A program made the translations under genes and the position numbers. A DNA stretch of 64,000 nt from Chitinivibrionales bacterium. GTDB taxonomy: Bacteria > Fibrobacterota > Chitinivibrionia > Chitinivibrionales > WJKA01. The notes below the pieces were generated by a model, which was given only the letters and a program-made list of their open reading frames with translations, made no database searches and was not told the DNA's origin. This document shows, piece by piece, positions 25,218 to 35,300 of the stretch. Positions within the stretch are counted from its first letter, which is position 1. Each line of letters begins with the position of its first letter. Where the stretch lies: NCBI GenBank assembly GCA_014728295.1, contig WJLW01000007.1, positions 60,907 to 124,906 of the forward strand, written 5' to 3'.

Positions 25218-26993
25218 TTAATTCCATCGATTCGAGCTCAGTGCATTGCTGATCCGGACATGAATACGCCCGAAACCGCGTGTTTCTTCATAATTTCGGG
25301 CCCACTCCAGCGAGAGCATACCGAGCCGGGAAGGTATTCTGATACCAAGGCCAAAACCGAACAGGTCGACACGGTTTTCACTTTGCAATGATACCGATTT
25401 TCGAAAACCGGTTCCTGCGTCACCGAAAAGATAAATCGATCCGGTTCGCGCAAAGTAGAAAATGTATTCAAGTTGTATAAATGCCACAGTACGCAACGGA
25501 AACTGATAATCGGCATAGCCGCGTACCGATTCAAAACCACCGACTCTGAACAGTTCGACATCGGCGAGGTCTTCCTGGCGGGTAATGAGATTCTTTGAAA
25601 CCAGCTTCGCATAAACGGCGTGACGCATCCGGAACGGAACATGAATTCCTGCATCAAGCTCAAGAGACCACCTGCTAAACCGTGTCCCGGCGCTGTCGGC
25701 AATGCCTGCGCCGGTTTCGATGGTTACCCGACGTGCAAATGCGCCCCTTTGCAGACGCTCGGCCAGTCTTTTAAAGATAAAGCTTCCGCCCGTGTACCTT
25801 CGCTCTTCCTGGGTCGTAGCTGCAGCAGTGCCGGTCGAGTCATAGAGTGTTTGCGGCAAGGTTACCTCATACCCACGCAGCCTGATTCCGGTCTGCCATA
25901 GCGGACGGATTTCGTAGAGCAGCTCTGCAGCGCCCTCCAGATAGCCGTGTTGCTCTTCACGGATTTCCATTCCGAAGCCGGTCGATGCAAAAAGTGGATA
26001 ACCCAGCAGCCAGGGCTTGTTTATATCGATGCTAAACAAGAGTAGCGAATCTTCCCCCTGAAATTGCATATCACCGGATTCTCCCCAGCCGAAAACGTTG
26101 AGCAGCGACAAATTGATCAGCCCCACCAGCCGCGGCTCACCATTCTGTGAAGATTGATAGGCAAGGGCCCCATCGACTCCCAGGCCGGTGTTTTCTGCAA
26201 TAGTTATGGGAGCAAGTACCTGATGCGCAGCGATGGACGCATCGGTTTTTTCCTCCCCGCCAAACAGAGAATCCGGGAAACTGCTCCGGCTCAAAACCGG
26301 GGCGCCGGGACTGGCATCTGCGATATAGGAGCGTGACTTGAGTTTGCGAATCGTTTGTTGGATTTTGCGGGTGCGATAGAGTTCACCGTGATTGAATGAT
26401 ATGTCATAGAGCAGCAATTGCCGGTGGGTCTTTTCATTTCCCGAAAATACCGGGGCGCCGAATACGCATTTTTTGCCCGCTGAAATTTTGAAAAGGGGAC
26501 GGACGGCATGTCGCACTTGCGAGGAAGCTTTGTTCAGGTTCAGTGACATTTGCGCGAAGGGATAGCCTTGTTCGCCAAACCATGCCAGTATGTTCCAGCC
26601 CAGCGCATTGATCAGGGCCGCATCGAATGCGCACGGCATTGTGTATGGAATGAGCGAATCGAGCGCAACGTGAAGCTTTGTACCCGTAACGACCGGACTG
26701 TCGATTACAAATCGGGGACCGCTGTGGATGACCACGGTGTCGGGAGTCAGCGTGTCATATACAGCCTCAAAGTAACCCAGAGAATCCAGCCACACCGGCA
26801 AACCGGCAATTGAGTTGGTTTTGTTGATGAGTCGGGAAATCGGTTTGAGCAGTTGATCGGAATCATGAAGAAGGTAGGAGCGCAGCGAATCCTGATGGAT
26901 AATACGGGACGAGTTGCCGGCGTTTGTAGCTATGGGCAGAATGGCCGTCACCACCAGTACGAGCACTTTTGCCGCGCTCTGCCATCTTGTCAA
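25218..26993 (-). CDS. BamA/TamA-family (Omp85) outer membrane protein
   Basis: About 591 residues with an N-terminal signal (VLVLVVTAILPIATNAG). The N-terminal third has strand-helix units that can be POTRA-like domains (ALDSLIPYTMPCAFDAALIN region), and the C-terminal half is a 16-strand-type barrel: the conserved VRGYADYQFPL motif (the VRGF/Y loop), the GSIYLFGDAGTGF strand, and FGFGLGIRIPSRLGMLSLEWA near the end. Short POTRA content is more like TamA or a patatin-type Omp85 than full BamA. It would sit in the outer membrane in protein insertion or secretion. The start (TTG 26993) is uncertain; a downstream GTG is possible. Confidence 0.82.
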   Translation of the reverse strand: MTRWQSAAKVLVLVVTAILPIATNAGNSSRIIHQDSLRSYLLHDSDQLLKPISRLINKTNSIAGLPVWLDSLGYFEAVYDTLTPDTVVIHSGPRFVIDSPVVTGTKLHVALDSLIPYTMPCAFDAALINALGWNILAWFGEQGYPFAQMSLNLNKASSQVRHAVRPLFKISAGKKCVFGAPVFSGNEKTHRQLLLYDISFNHGELYRTRKIQQTIRKLKSRSYIADASPGAPVLSRSSFPDSLFGGEEKTDASIAAHQVLAPITIAENTGLGVDGALAYQSSQNGEPRLVGLINLSLLNVFGWGESGDMQFQGEDSLLLFSIDINKPWLLGYPLFASTGFGMEIREEQHGYLEGAAELLYEIRPLWQTGIRLRGYEVTLPQTLYDSTGTAAATTQEERRYTGGSFIFKRLAERLQRGAFARRVTIETGAGIADSAGTRFSRWSLELDAGIHVPFRMRHAVYAKLVSKNLITRQEDLADVELFRVGGFESVRGYADYQFPLRTVAFIQLEYIFYFARTGSIYLFGDAGTGFRKSVSLQSENRVDLFGFGLGIRIPSRLGMLSLEWARNYEETRGFGRIHVRISNALSSNRWN

Positions 26994-27031
26994 AAAGGTG
27001 ATGCCAATATGTAGAGCTCCGCAAGGATTGG

Positions 27032-27436
27032 TTATTTCTTGATGCCGGCGCGCTTTTGTTTTTCCATGATTTCTTTGCCCTTAACCGAGTATTTTGCCAC
27101 CGGCACTTCTTCGAGGCGTTCGAGTGGAATAAGCTCACCGGTAACTTTGCAGATACCATAGGTGCCTTCATCGATGCGCTGAAGTGCGTCATCGACCTGC
27201 TCGAGATATTTCTGTTGACGCTCGGAAAGGCCCATCGAAAATTCCCGGTCGTAGGAAAGAGATGCCACATCGCCCAGATGATAGCTGTAGCGTGAATTTT
27301 CGCCCGACTGATCGCTGATCGAAGTCTTCAGGTTGGATTTGGAAAGATCACCCATCTCTTCCAGAACACGCTGCTTTTCAGCTTCCAGCTTTTTGCGAAA
27401 GTGCACGAGTTCTTTTTTTGTCAGTTTTTTCTTCAT
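27032..27436 (-). CDS. DksA/TraR-family protein lacking the zinc cysteines
   Basis: 134 residues. A long coiled-coil N-terminal half (KELVHFRKKLEAEKQRVLEE...) ends in the DksA-like globular segment DEGTYGICKVTGELIPLERLEEVP. In canonical DksA this segment holds four zinc cysteines; here only one Cys remains and the others are T/G, Y/S and K/G, a pattern known in Bacteroidetes relatives. DksA proteins bind RNA polymerase's secondary channel to tune transcription with ppGpp. The start at 27436 (MKKKLTKKE) is preceded by GCGAGGTG. It is the first gene of the minus-strand cluster through Omp85 to GH57. Confidence 0.85.
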   Translation of the reverse strand: MKKKLTKKELVHFRKKLEAEKQRVLEEMGDLSKSNLKTSISDQSGENSRYSYHLGDVASLSYDREFSMGLSERQQKYLEQVDDALQRIDEGTYGICKVTGELIPLERLEEVPVAKYSVKGKEIMEKQKRAGIKK

Positions 27437-27582
27437 GCCACACCTCGCTTTGCTTAAGGCAAAAGAAACGAAAAATATAGATAATGGAATAATCAGGTTC
27501 AACCGAAACGGGGGCAGGGCATCCTGTCAAATGATTTATTTTAAGAGATTGATTAACTGATTTCCAGGAGCGTGCCGGTTAT

Positions 27583-28860
27583 ATGACTCGAGTTGAACAA
27601 GCCGCAAAGGGCTTAATTTCCGATGAAGTGAAATATGTCGCAGATAAAGAGGGTGTTACACCTGAACACATCCGTTGCGGCGTAGCTGATGGATCCATTG
27701 TTATCTCGCGCAATAAAAATCACGACGTTGCGCCCCTTGCGCTGGGGGGTGGCACAACCATCAAAATCAATGCGAATATTGGCACGTCATCTTCAAAAGC
27801 CTGTGTTGAAGATGAAATCGAGAAAATGAAGATAGCCGTTGAGTATGGCGCGAATGCGATTATGGATCTGTCCACTGCCGGAGATACCGAAAAAATCAGG
27901 GAAATGATTCTCGCTCAATGCGCGGTTAATGTCGGTACCGTACCGCTCTACGAGATGGCACTCAAAGCTCGTCAACAACAAAAGTCGGTACTCGACATGG
28001 GCGCCGACGAGTTGTTTGAAATTATCGAAACGCACTGCCGCCAGGGTATTGATTTTCTAACTCTGCATTGCGGAGTGACGCAGCAATCGGTGCGGCGATT
28101 CAAGGAGGTCGACCGTCTGGCCGGTGCTGCCAGTCGCGGCGGCACGATCATGATGGAATGGATCGACAAAAACCGGCAGGAAAATCCGCTGTACGAACAT
28201 TACGACCGTTTGCTGGAATTGCTGGCCGAATACGATGTGGCCGTCAGTCTTGGTGACGGCTTTCGTCCGGGAGCGATCCACGATGCCACCGACCGGGTGC
28301 AGATCGATGAGTTGGTGATTCTGGGAGAGCTTGTCAAACGGGCGCGACAAAAGCACGTCGGTGTTTTTGTTGAAGGGCCCGGACATGTGCCGCTCAACCA
28401 GGTCGTTGCAAATATGCAGATTCAAAAACGCTTATGTGAGAATGCCCCGTTTTATGTGCTGGGGCCGCTGGTGACCGATATCTCTCCGGGCTATGATCAC
28501 ATTTCGGCAGCCATCGGTGGAGCGCTTGCGGCCATGTCGGGTGCCGATTTTCTCTGCTATGTAACTCCCGCCGAGCATCTGCGCCTGCCGACGGTCGATG
28601 ATGTGCGCGAAGGGGTGGTGGCCTCGCGGATTGCCGCACATGCCGCCGATATAGCGCGCGGCAACCAAAAGGCCCTTGCCTGGGATGATGAGCTTTCGCG
28701 GGCCAAGATGAATCTCGACTGGGACAGAATGATCTCGCTGTGCATAGATCCGCGAAAAGCCCGGGAGTACCGCGATTCCCTGCCGGCCAATCAGGAGGAG
28801 CTGTGCAGCATGTGCGGCGAGTTTTGCGCAATCAAGCGCACCAGAGAAATTAAACGCTGA
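27583..28860 (+). CDS. thiC: ThiC-family radical SAM enzyme (phosphomethylpyrimidine synthase or BzaF-like)
   Basis: 425 residues, the short form of ThiC without the N-terminal extension of E. coli. Conserved segments are seen: IKINANIGTSS, DLSTAGD, DFLTLHCGVT, MMEWIDKN, SLGDGFRPG, FVEGPGHVP, VTDISPGYDHI and the C-terminal cluster motif. The cluster reads CSMCGEFC (C408, C411, C415), CX2CX3C rather than the usual CX2CX4C. ThiC turns aminoimidazole ribotide into hydroxymethylpyrimidine phosphate for thiamin; the related BzaF makes 5-hydroxybenzimidazole for cobamides from the same substrate. No TPP riboswitch is visible upstream, so BzaF-type function cannot be excluded. It overlaps prmA by one base. 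Confidence 0.9.
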   Translation: MTRVEQAAKGLISDEVKYVADKEGVTPEHIRCGVADGSIVISRNKNHDVAPLALGGGTTIKINANIGTSSSKACVEDEIEKMKIAVEYGANAIMDLSTAGDTEKIREMILAQCAVNVGTVPLYEMALKARQQQKSVLDMGADELFEIIETHCRQGIDFLTLHCGVTQQSVRRFKEVDRLAGAASRGGTIMMEWIDKNRQENPLYEHYDRLLELLAEYDVAVSLGDGFRPGAIHDATDRVQIDELVILGELVKRARQKHVGVFVEGPGHVPLNQVVANMQIQKRLCENAPFYVLGPLVTDISPGYDHISAAIGGALAAMSGADFLCYVTPAEHLRLPTVDDVREGVVASRIAAHAADIARGNQKALAWDDELSRAKMNLDWDRMISLCIDPRKAREYRDSLPANQEELCSMCGEFCAIKRTREIKR

Positions 28861-29702
28861 TGTCAAGTTGGCTGCTTGCCGTTACCTGCACAACGCAAGA
28901 GTGCGACACGGTAACCGCCCTGCTCTGTACCTTTTTTCCTGCGGGACTGGAAGACAACCCCAACGGCATCAATGCTTTTTTTTCATCACCGCAGGACGCC
29001 CGCCTTGCGCTCGAAAATCTGCATCAGCGGGCCCCCTCGCTTCGGGCCCGGATCAAAGAAATTGCAGAACGTGACTGGAATGCCGCATGGCGGACATCAA
29101 TTGAACCGGTTGAGATAGCGGTCAATTTCTGGGTTTCACCGGAATGGAAACCGCCCGCACTGCGCGGCGGTGAACACTGGATCAAAATCGAGCCGAAAAT
29201 GACCTTCGGCACCGGGCATCATGCTACCACCAGGCTGGCCTGCCGGGCGCTGCAGGATGTTGCAGCAAAATATACGCGCCCCCGTGTCCTTGACATTGGC
29301 GCCGGCACCGGCATCCTCTGTTTTCTGGCGGACAAGGCTGGAGCCGGGTGTTGTGTTGGTATCGAAATCGATCCGTGCGCCTGCGAAAATCTGGCAGAGA
29401 ACAGGCGGCTCAACGAGATAGGCGGGCGTATCGATTTGATTGTTGCCGCGCCGGATGCGCTCCGTTCGCAAAAATGCTTCGATATCATTGTGATGAATAT
29501 CATTCGGTCCCGATCAGAACCGCTGCTGAGCCACGTCAAGCGTTTGCTTTGCCGGGATGGAACGTTCATCTGGACAGGCCAGCTTTGCGAAGAACGCGAT
29601 GAAATTATCGATGCCGCATCAGCCTTCGGATTCATTTTGATTAAATCCAGTACACATGAAGATTGGTGGTGTGGAGAATTTGACACCTGGAGCGGTAAAT
29701 AA
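28860..29702 (+). CDS. prmA: Ribosomal protein L11 methyltransferase
   Basis: 280 residues. An N-terminal L11-binding region precedes a class I SAM-dependent methyltransferase with MTFGTGHHATTRLA (the PrmA signature), motif I VLDIGAGTGILCFLA, the acidic GIEIDPCACEN strand end, and IVMNI-type motif IV. It methylates ribosomal protein L11. Its ATG overlaps the thiC stop (TGATG), indicating translational coupling. The genes are not functionally linked. Confidence 0.92.
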   Translation: MSSWLLAVTCTTQECDTVTALLCTFFPAGLEDNPNGINAFFSSPQDARLALENLHQRAPSLRARIKEIAERDWNAAWRTSIEPVEIAVNFWVSPEWKPPALRGGEHWIKIEPKMTFGTGHHATTRLACRALQDVAAKYTRPRVLDIGAGTGILCFLADKAGAGCCVGIEIDPCACENLAENRRLNEIGGRIDLIVAAPDALRSQKCFDIIVMNIIRSRSEPLLSHVKRLLCRDGTFIWTGQLCEERDEIIDAASAFGFILIKSSTHEDWWCGEFDTWSGK

Positions 29703-29755
29703 GTTATACTATATATGTGTAATGATATGAATAAAAGGACCGACAAATCACTACT

Positions 29756-29827
29756 ATGAAATATCCTGCCACACTTGATCGTAATGCCGAAGAAACTCCA
29801 GATCAATTCCCGGGAGGTAGCCTTTGA
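29756..29827 (+). CDS. Possible 23-residue leader ORF
   Basis: ATG 29756 opens a short frame (MKYPATLDRNAEETPDQFPG...) ending in TGA 29825-29827 that overlaps the TTG start of the next small gene by 4 bases. The overlap would allow translational coupling. No good ribosome-binding site precedes it, and it may be chance. Confidence 0.25.
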   Translation: MKYPATLDRNAEETPDQFPGGSL

Positions 29828-30003
29828 CACAGTTTGTTTCATATAAAATCCCCAATGACAGACCCAGCCGTGAAACAATAATTTCCCGTGATGAAGTTAT
29901 GAGTCTGAAGATAGATATGGAAGTTTTGGGACCCGACGAATTTATCGAGAAGTATCTCAAAATTTCTCAAGATCCCCAGGGAGCTTCCTCGCAGAATCAG
30001 TGA
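29824..30003 (+). CDS. Small protein with TTG start, unknown
   Basis: A 59-codon gene starting with TTG 29824, preceded at 7 bases by an excellent Shine-Dalgarno GGGAGGT (29810-29816). It reads MTQFVSYKIPNDRPSRETII at the start, then a helical, charged stretch (MSLKIDMEVLGPDEFIEKYL) and a polar tail. The pattern DEFIEKYL suggests a real amphipathic helix. No motif is known. It lies between prmA and the SDR gene on the same strand, 51 bases before the latter. Confidence 0.55.
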   Translation: MTQFVSYKIPNDRPSRETIISRDEVMSLKIDMEVLGPDEFIEKYLKISQDPQGASSQNQ

Positions 30004-30054
30004 TCCGGAAGGGGTGCATTTTCGGCTGAATTTCCCACTTAAAATGGTTGCGGC

Positions 30055-30936
30055 ATGCATATACTTTTAACGGGAGCCTCCGGGCTTCTGGGACGTGCGA
30101 TCCTTAAGGAGCTGAAGAACGCGGCCGAATTCTCCGTTGTAGGTACGGCCTTTTCACGTGCAAAAGGCGACCTTTACAAAGTGGACCTGACCGATCCACC
30201 GGCCCTGCAATCCTGCCTTGCAGACGTCAATCCCGATTTTATTGTCCATGCCGCTGCAGAGCGTCACCCCGACACGTGCCGAAACGATCCGGACGGTACT
30301 CAGTTGCTCAATGTCGAAGTTACCCGCCGGATAGCTCAATGGTGCGCAGCTTGCTCAAGAAGTATGCTGTACCTTTCGACCGATTATGTTTTTGACGGCG
30401 TCAATCCGCCCTATGCTCCCGGCGATGCGCCCCATCCTCTCAATGTATACGGTAAGAGCAAGCTCGAAGGAGAAGAGAATGTCAAGGATCTGGCGCCCGA
30501 GTCTCTGATTCTGCGTGTACCGGTCTTATATGGTCATGTCGAAACACTCGATGAGTCACCGGTTACCAAGCTGGCTCGCCGGGTCATGACTCGCCGGCAA
30601 TTGACCTATGATAACTGGGCGCAGCGCTATCCGACGCATGTCGCCGATGTCGCTTCGGTCATCAGGCAGATACTGTTTCGGCGTGCGCATGGTGATATGC
30701 GTGGGGTCTATCACTGGGCGCATGCTGAGGCATATACGAAGTTTGGCATGGCGCAGTCTATCGCACGAATTCTGGGCGTCGATCTTGATCTTGTCCTGCC
30801 CGACAATAATCCTGCGCCCGGAGCGCCCCGCCCGCAAAATTCCCAACTGGATTGCTCAGATTTGCTCAGCAGCGGCATCCGTGCCGATACACTGTTTGAA
30901 GCCGGTATCGCATCGGCCATAAAGCCGTTTGTGTAA
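30055..30936 (+). CDS. NAD(P)-dependent sugar-nucleotide reductase (RmlD-like SDR)
   Basis: 293 residues of the extended short-chain dehydrogenase fold. GASGLLGRAI is the dinucleotide-binding GxxGxxG; VDLTDP and HAAAERHPD are typical; the catalytic set is STDYVFDG (Thr/Asp) and YGKSK (Tyr, Lys). Best match in type is dTDP-4-dehydrorhamnose reductase (RmlD) and its relatives, including the MAT2B branch. No rml partner genes are near, so the exact substrate is unsure. Confidence 0.85.
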   Translation: MHILLTGASGLLGRAILKELKNAAEFSVVGTAFSRAKGDLYKVDLTDPPALQSCLADVNPDFIVHAAAERHPDTCRNDPDGTQLLNVEVTRRIAQWCAACSRSMLYLSTDYVFDGVNPPYAPGDAPHPLNVYGKSKLEGEENVKDLAPESLILRVPVLYGHVETLDESPVTKLARRVMTRRQLTYDNWAQRYPTHVADVASVIRQILFRRAHGDMRGVYHWAHAEAYTKFGMAQSIARILGVDLDLVLPDNNPAPGAPRPQNSQLDCSDLLSSGIRADTLFEAGIASAIKPFV

Positions 30937-31072
30937 GCTGCCGAAGCTGCCCAACATAATGTTGTTTTAGTTTGTGTTTTCAGGAACGGAAAGTATATAT
31001 TCCTTTTATAATTGATGTATCAACCGGCTGCCGACTATAGAGAAAGCTGCTTAAATTAAGGCTAGGTTATAT

Positions 31073-32383
31073 ATGAGGATGGTCCGTTGTCTTCCTGTAT
31101 GTACATTTCTGGGCATTTTAGGTATGACAGCCATGTGCGCGGCTCAGGACATGACACACGATTCTGCTTCCCGGTCAATTCCCCGCAAGAAAACAGCCCG
31201 CGAGCCGGTAGTGATTGCACTTGCCTCGCATGCAATCGATGCCGGAATTGATGTGGATAACAAATGGGTACTCACCACCTATGCCGATAAATTTTATCAT
31301 CTGCCGGAAGTCACGATAATTGACTTTGAAGATGTACGCAAGCACCTGCGTCGGGATGGATTTGACAGCAGCGAAATCTGCTCGACCAAAGCATGTATGC
31401 TCAGAATCGGTACGCGCATGGGCGTCTCGGCGGTTGTTGCCGTTCGCCTTGCGCATGCCCACGATGGCGTCGTGTTGTATCAGACGATAGCTGATGTGAG
31501 CAAAAACGCCATAGGTGCCGTTGTCAGAGATACGCTGGATTTATCTAATGAAAAGGCATGGCATGAGTCGATGAGGCAGGCTGTTGGTGCTGCGGTGAGA
31601 GTCATACGAACACCAGCCCGGCAAGTCGTCCCCCGCAAGCAGCGTTCGGCAATCACCCTTTCGATACATACTATTCCGCAGGGCGCTCAGCTTACGCTCA
31701 ATGATTCCATCCGGTCAAATACTCCATTCAAATCCGACAGCCTGGCGCCTGGCGCCTATACCATTGGTCTTGCCAAAGCGGGATACAAATATTTCACCAA
31801 AACGTTGCGCTTCAAGGAGCATGCGAAAAAGAAAATAACCGTGCGGCTGGCCCCCGATCTGCCGACACTGGTCATATCTTCCGAGCCGTCCGGCGCGACG
31901 GTATTTGTCGATCAAAAAAAAGTGGGCGAAACACCCTGGGAAGCAGAAAAAATTCGCACCGGTACGCATGTCGTGCGCGTCGAAAAGGAAGAATATGTTC
32001 CGGCAACTCAGGAAGTTACCGTTGATAAGTACCGGAGCGATTCGATGCACATTGTTATGGTTGCTCAGGCTTATGTCGATTCGGTCAACGATGCAAGGCG
32101 CCGCAAATTTCGCAATGCCCGTCGGGTAGTATTCGGGTCAACAGCGGCGCTTTTCGGCATAATCGGCATTGTCAATTCAGCCAAAGCCCGGCGCAAATAC
32201 GATGAGCGAGATAGCGCTTATGACAAATACCGGGCAGCAACTGTCCAGGCCGACATAGACGCCTTGTGGCAGGAGAAAAGCGATGCACAGAGTGACGCCG
32301 AGCGTTACCGGAGTCGTAGTGTTGCCAATTATGTAATCGGCGGTTTTTTTGCGCTGGGCTTTGCTATTTCAATTCCCTTCTGA
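31073..32383 (+). CDS. PEGA-domain envelope protein
   Basis: 436 residues with a signal peptide (VCTFLGILGMTAMCAAQD). The region 40-200 may be an enzyme-like or binding fold (VIALASHAIDAGIDVDNKWV, ICSTKACMLRIGTRMGVSAV, similar to small outer-membrane-associated domains). Two PEGA repeats follow: ITLSIHTIPQGAQLTLNDS with LAPGAYTIGLAKAGY, and LVISSEPSGATVFVDQKKVG with IRTGTHVVRVEKEEY. PEGA domains carry P-x-G-A and are common on surface proteins. Near the C-terminus are a short hydrophobic stretch (VVFGSTAALFGIIGIVNSAK) and a second (VANYVIGGFFALGFAISIPF) that could anchor it. It sits 13 bases before the Fn3 lipoprotein, so they are co-transcribed. Confidence 0.82.
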   Translation: MRMVRCLPVCTFLGILGMTAMCAAQDMTHDSASRSIPRKKTAREPVVIALASHAIDAGIDVDNKWVLTTYADKFYHLPEVTIIDFEDVRKHLRRDGFDSSEICSTKACMLRIGTRMGVSAVVAVRLAHAHDGVVLYQTIADVSKNAIGAVVRDTLDLSNEKAWHESMRQAVGAAVRVIRTPARQVVPRKQRSAITLSIHTIPQGAQLTLNDSIRSNTPFKSDSLAPGAYTIGLAKAGYKYFTKTLRFKEHAKKKITVRLAPDLPTLVISSEPSGATVFVDQKKVGETPWEAEKIRTGTHVVRVEKEEYVPATQEVTVDKYRSDSMHIVMVAQAYVDSVNDARRRKFRNARRVVFGSTAALFGIIGIVNSAKARRKYDERDSAYDKYRAATVQADIDALWQEKSDAQSDAERYRSRSVANYVIGGFFALGFAISIPF

Positions 32384-32396
32384 GAGGAAACCATGT

Positions 32397-35300
32397 ATGA
32401 GAACAGTCGTGATGGTATGCATGGCATGCTGTGCCGCGGTTGTCTTCAGATGCAGCCACGACGGCGATTTCAGCAGGAATAATCCGTATGACGCCCGTGG
32501 CGATAATTTTCAGTACAACCAGCCGCCCGAAAGCCTTTACGTTGCCTCGGGCAGGTGGGTTATGTTTAATTCGGCCTCTCAGCACGGCAACCTTGCCGTA
32601 TATTTCAAGGCCAGTGATCCGAATGGACCGTATGATACACTTACCTATCAATTGTATCTGAAAGATTCGACGGGCAATTTCAGTCTCTTGTACACGGGAA
32701 CCGATACCACGGCACTGGTACCCCATATTAAGACTGGCGACACGATATCGTATAGAATTCTGGTCGTTGACATCGATTCCAACGTTATCGATTCATCCGG
32801 TTTTATTACTGCTTCCACCAAAGCTCCGCCCCAACCACCTTCCAGCTTTTATGTCTCAAACTACTCTACCTATACAGAGCTCAGGTGGCACGGTAGTATT
32901 GACAATCGTGGTGGATACCGGCTTTACCGCTCGAACTCGCTGACCGGCCCCTATCGATTGTTGGTGGATACTGCCTGGTTCAGTTCCTCAGCGGTGCGCT
33001 ATTATGATGAACCTCAGCAATATGGCCCGCACTATTACCTGCTTGCGTCGTATGACACAAATGGTGAAAATCTCTATGGGGATACCTTGATGGGGTGGCG
33101 GTATTACGCTTCGCTCAGTTCTCCTTCGATCTCGGTGAAAAATTTTCCCGCCGCCGTTCAGATAAGGATGAATGCCTCCTACTCCTCTGCCGAGAAATAT
33201 TACCTCCTGCGAGGGGCCGGCTCTGCCGATTACCGGCTGATTGCCACCGTTGCCGAAACCAGCTTTTCGTATTCAGGTAGCTATACGTATTATTATGATT
33301 TTGATGTCGATTCCGCAAACTCATACTCTTATCGGGCGGCAGCCGGAGATGGGCTGGGTCGTGTCAGTAATCTCTGCCCTAATGAATTCATCACCTATAC
33401 GGGAATAGCGTCTCTTTCTTTCTCCGTTTCGAGTGGATCTTATAAAAATTATATACGGATTTCCTGGGATGCTTTGAATGAGTCTGCCGGTTACTTTGTG
33501 TATCGCGGGAGCAGCAAGAATGGCCCATACGTTAAGATAGACAGCACGAATTCGACGGTTTACCATGATTCGGTCCCGACCACCGATACCTACTTCTACA
33601 AAGTTACCTTTAATAGTGCATACGGAAAAGAAAGCTCACTGCCCTCAACCGCCCGCTCTGGTTATCGTAAAAGATTATCTGCTCCTTACAGTTTTTCTGC
33701 AGCTAATGGTACCTATATAGATTTTATCTACCTCGACTGGAATTCGGTTTCGGACGCCTCTGGCTACTATGTCTATCGCGCAATGCCGTCGACAGGCGAA
33801 TATGTCAAAATAGACAGCACTGCAGCGACCTTCTATCGTGACTCCGTACCCGATACCGACACCTATTATTACAAAGCTGCCGCTTACTCTTCAACCCGCT
33901 TGCCCGGCTCACTCTCGAGCAGCGACGCTGGCTATCTCAAGCGACTTTCATCACCATCTGGTGTTTCAGCTTCGACGGGCATCTATCCCGACTACATCCG
34001 GGTTGCATGGAGAGCGCTCAGTGGCGCGATGGGCTATTACATTTATCGCAGTACCGACAGGTATCAATCGGACTACGCTTTGATCGATTCTACCTCCGAC
34101 ACGGTTTTTCAGGACGCATTCGCAGAAAAAGATACGGTGTATTACTACCGCATTGCGGGCAAAAGCACGAAAGGTCCGGGGACGCCCTCCAACTATGCAT
34201 TCGGATACCGTATGAAAAAGCTGCCTCGCCCGTCTGCCGTTACCTATGATAATTTTCTCAGAATCAATATCGATTGCCAATCGTGGGCTGAGGGCTATCT
34301 GCTTTACCGGGCACAATTGCCCGACGGCCATTTCACGCTACTTGATTCACTTCCGGCCTCCCATTGCTACTATCGTGATACAGTTCGGGATACCGGGCTA
34401 TATGCTTACAAGATTTCAGCATATAATGCATACGGCGTAAGCGATCCTTCAGACAGCGCAACCGGTTCGCTGAACCTGGCAACACCCTACGGCCTGAAAG
34501 CTTCCGACAAAATAAAAAGCCTGTATTTGTCCTGGAATAAAAGTGCGGGAGCACAAAGCTACATAGTCAGCAGGCGATTTAGCTCGGCATATGCCTGGTC
34601 TGCGATTGATACCGTAAACGACACATTCTATGTAGACACACCGCTGACGGCAGGGCTGCGGTATCACTATGCGGTTCGTGCATACAACCGTGTGAAAATA
34701 TCGCCCTACAGCACCTACCTTGAAGGAGGCGCGCTGTCGAATCCGGCTATACCGGCAAGCTTCAGTGTCACTAATGGCGCAAGCTCTGTTTATCTGTCAT
34801 GGAGCCGCAACTATTCCGGATCGCAGCCGGACGGCTATTATATTTATCGATCCGCCTCCGCGTATGTGTCCAAACTGTATGACAGCACGACTCAGACATC
34901 ATATCACGATTCGCTTGATAATGACAGTCTGCACTACTACAAAGTCGAGGCTTACAATGCGATCGGCAAAAGCGGCTATTCCAATACCCGCTCCGGCAAA
35001 CTGAGCGCACCCTTAGCGCCGGCAGTAAGCATTTGCAGCTACTGCTATGGGGACCATATCCATTTCTGGTGGCAAAGGATCGAGGGGGCACAATATTACT
35101 ACATCTATCGCTCATCCGCATCAAGCAATTATTCATTGATTGATTCTACTACCGATACGGTTTACCACGATTGGGTTGCTTCACTGGATACGCCCTATTA
35201 TTATCGCATCGCCACCGGTGGCATTGCAGGCCTGGGCAGCAAAAGCCCCCCTCAATCCGCCCAACTGCTTGCCTATCCGTCAAGTATTCAGACGACCAGC

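Noticed and set aside
27437..27582. TPP riboswitch before the thiC-like gene
   Set aside because: The conserved CTGAGA and ACCTGAT cores of the TPP aptamer are not seen in either strand of this gap.
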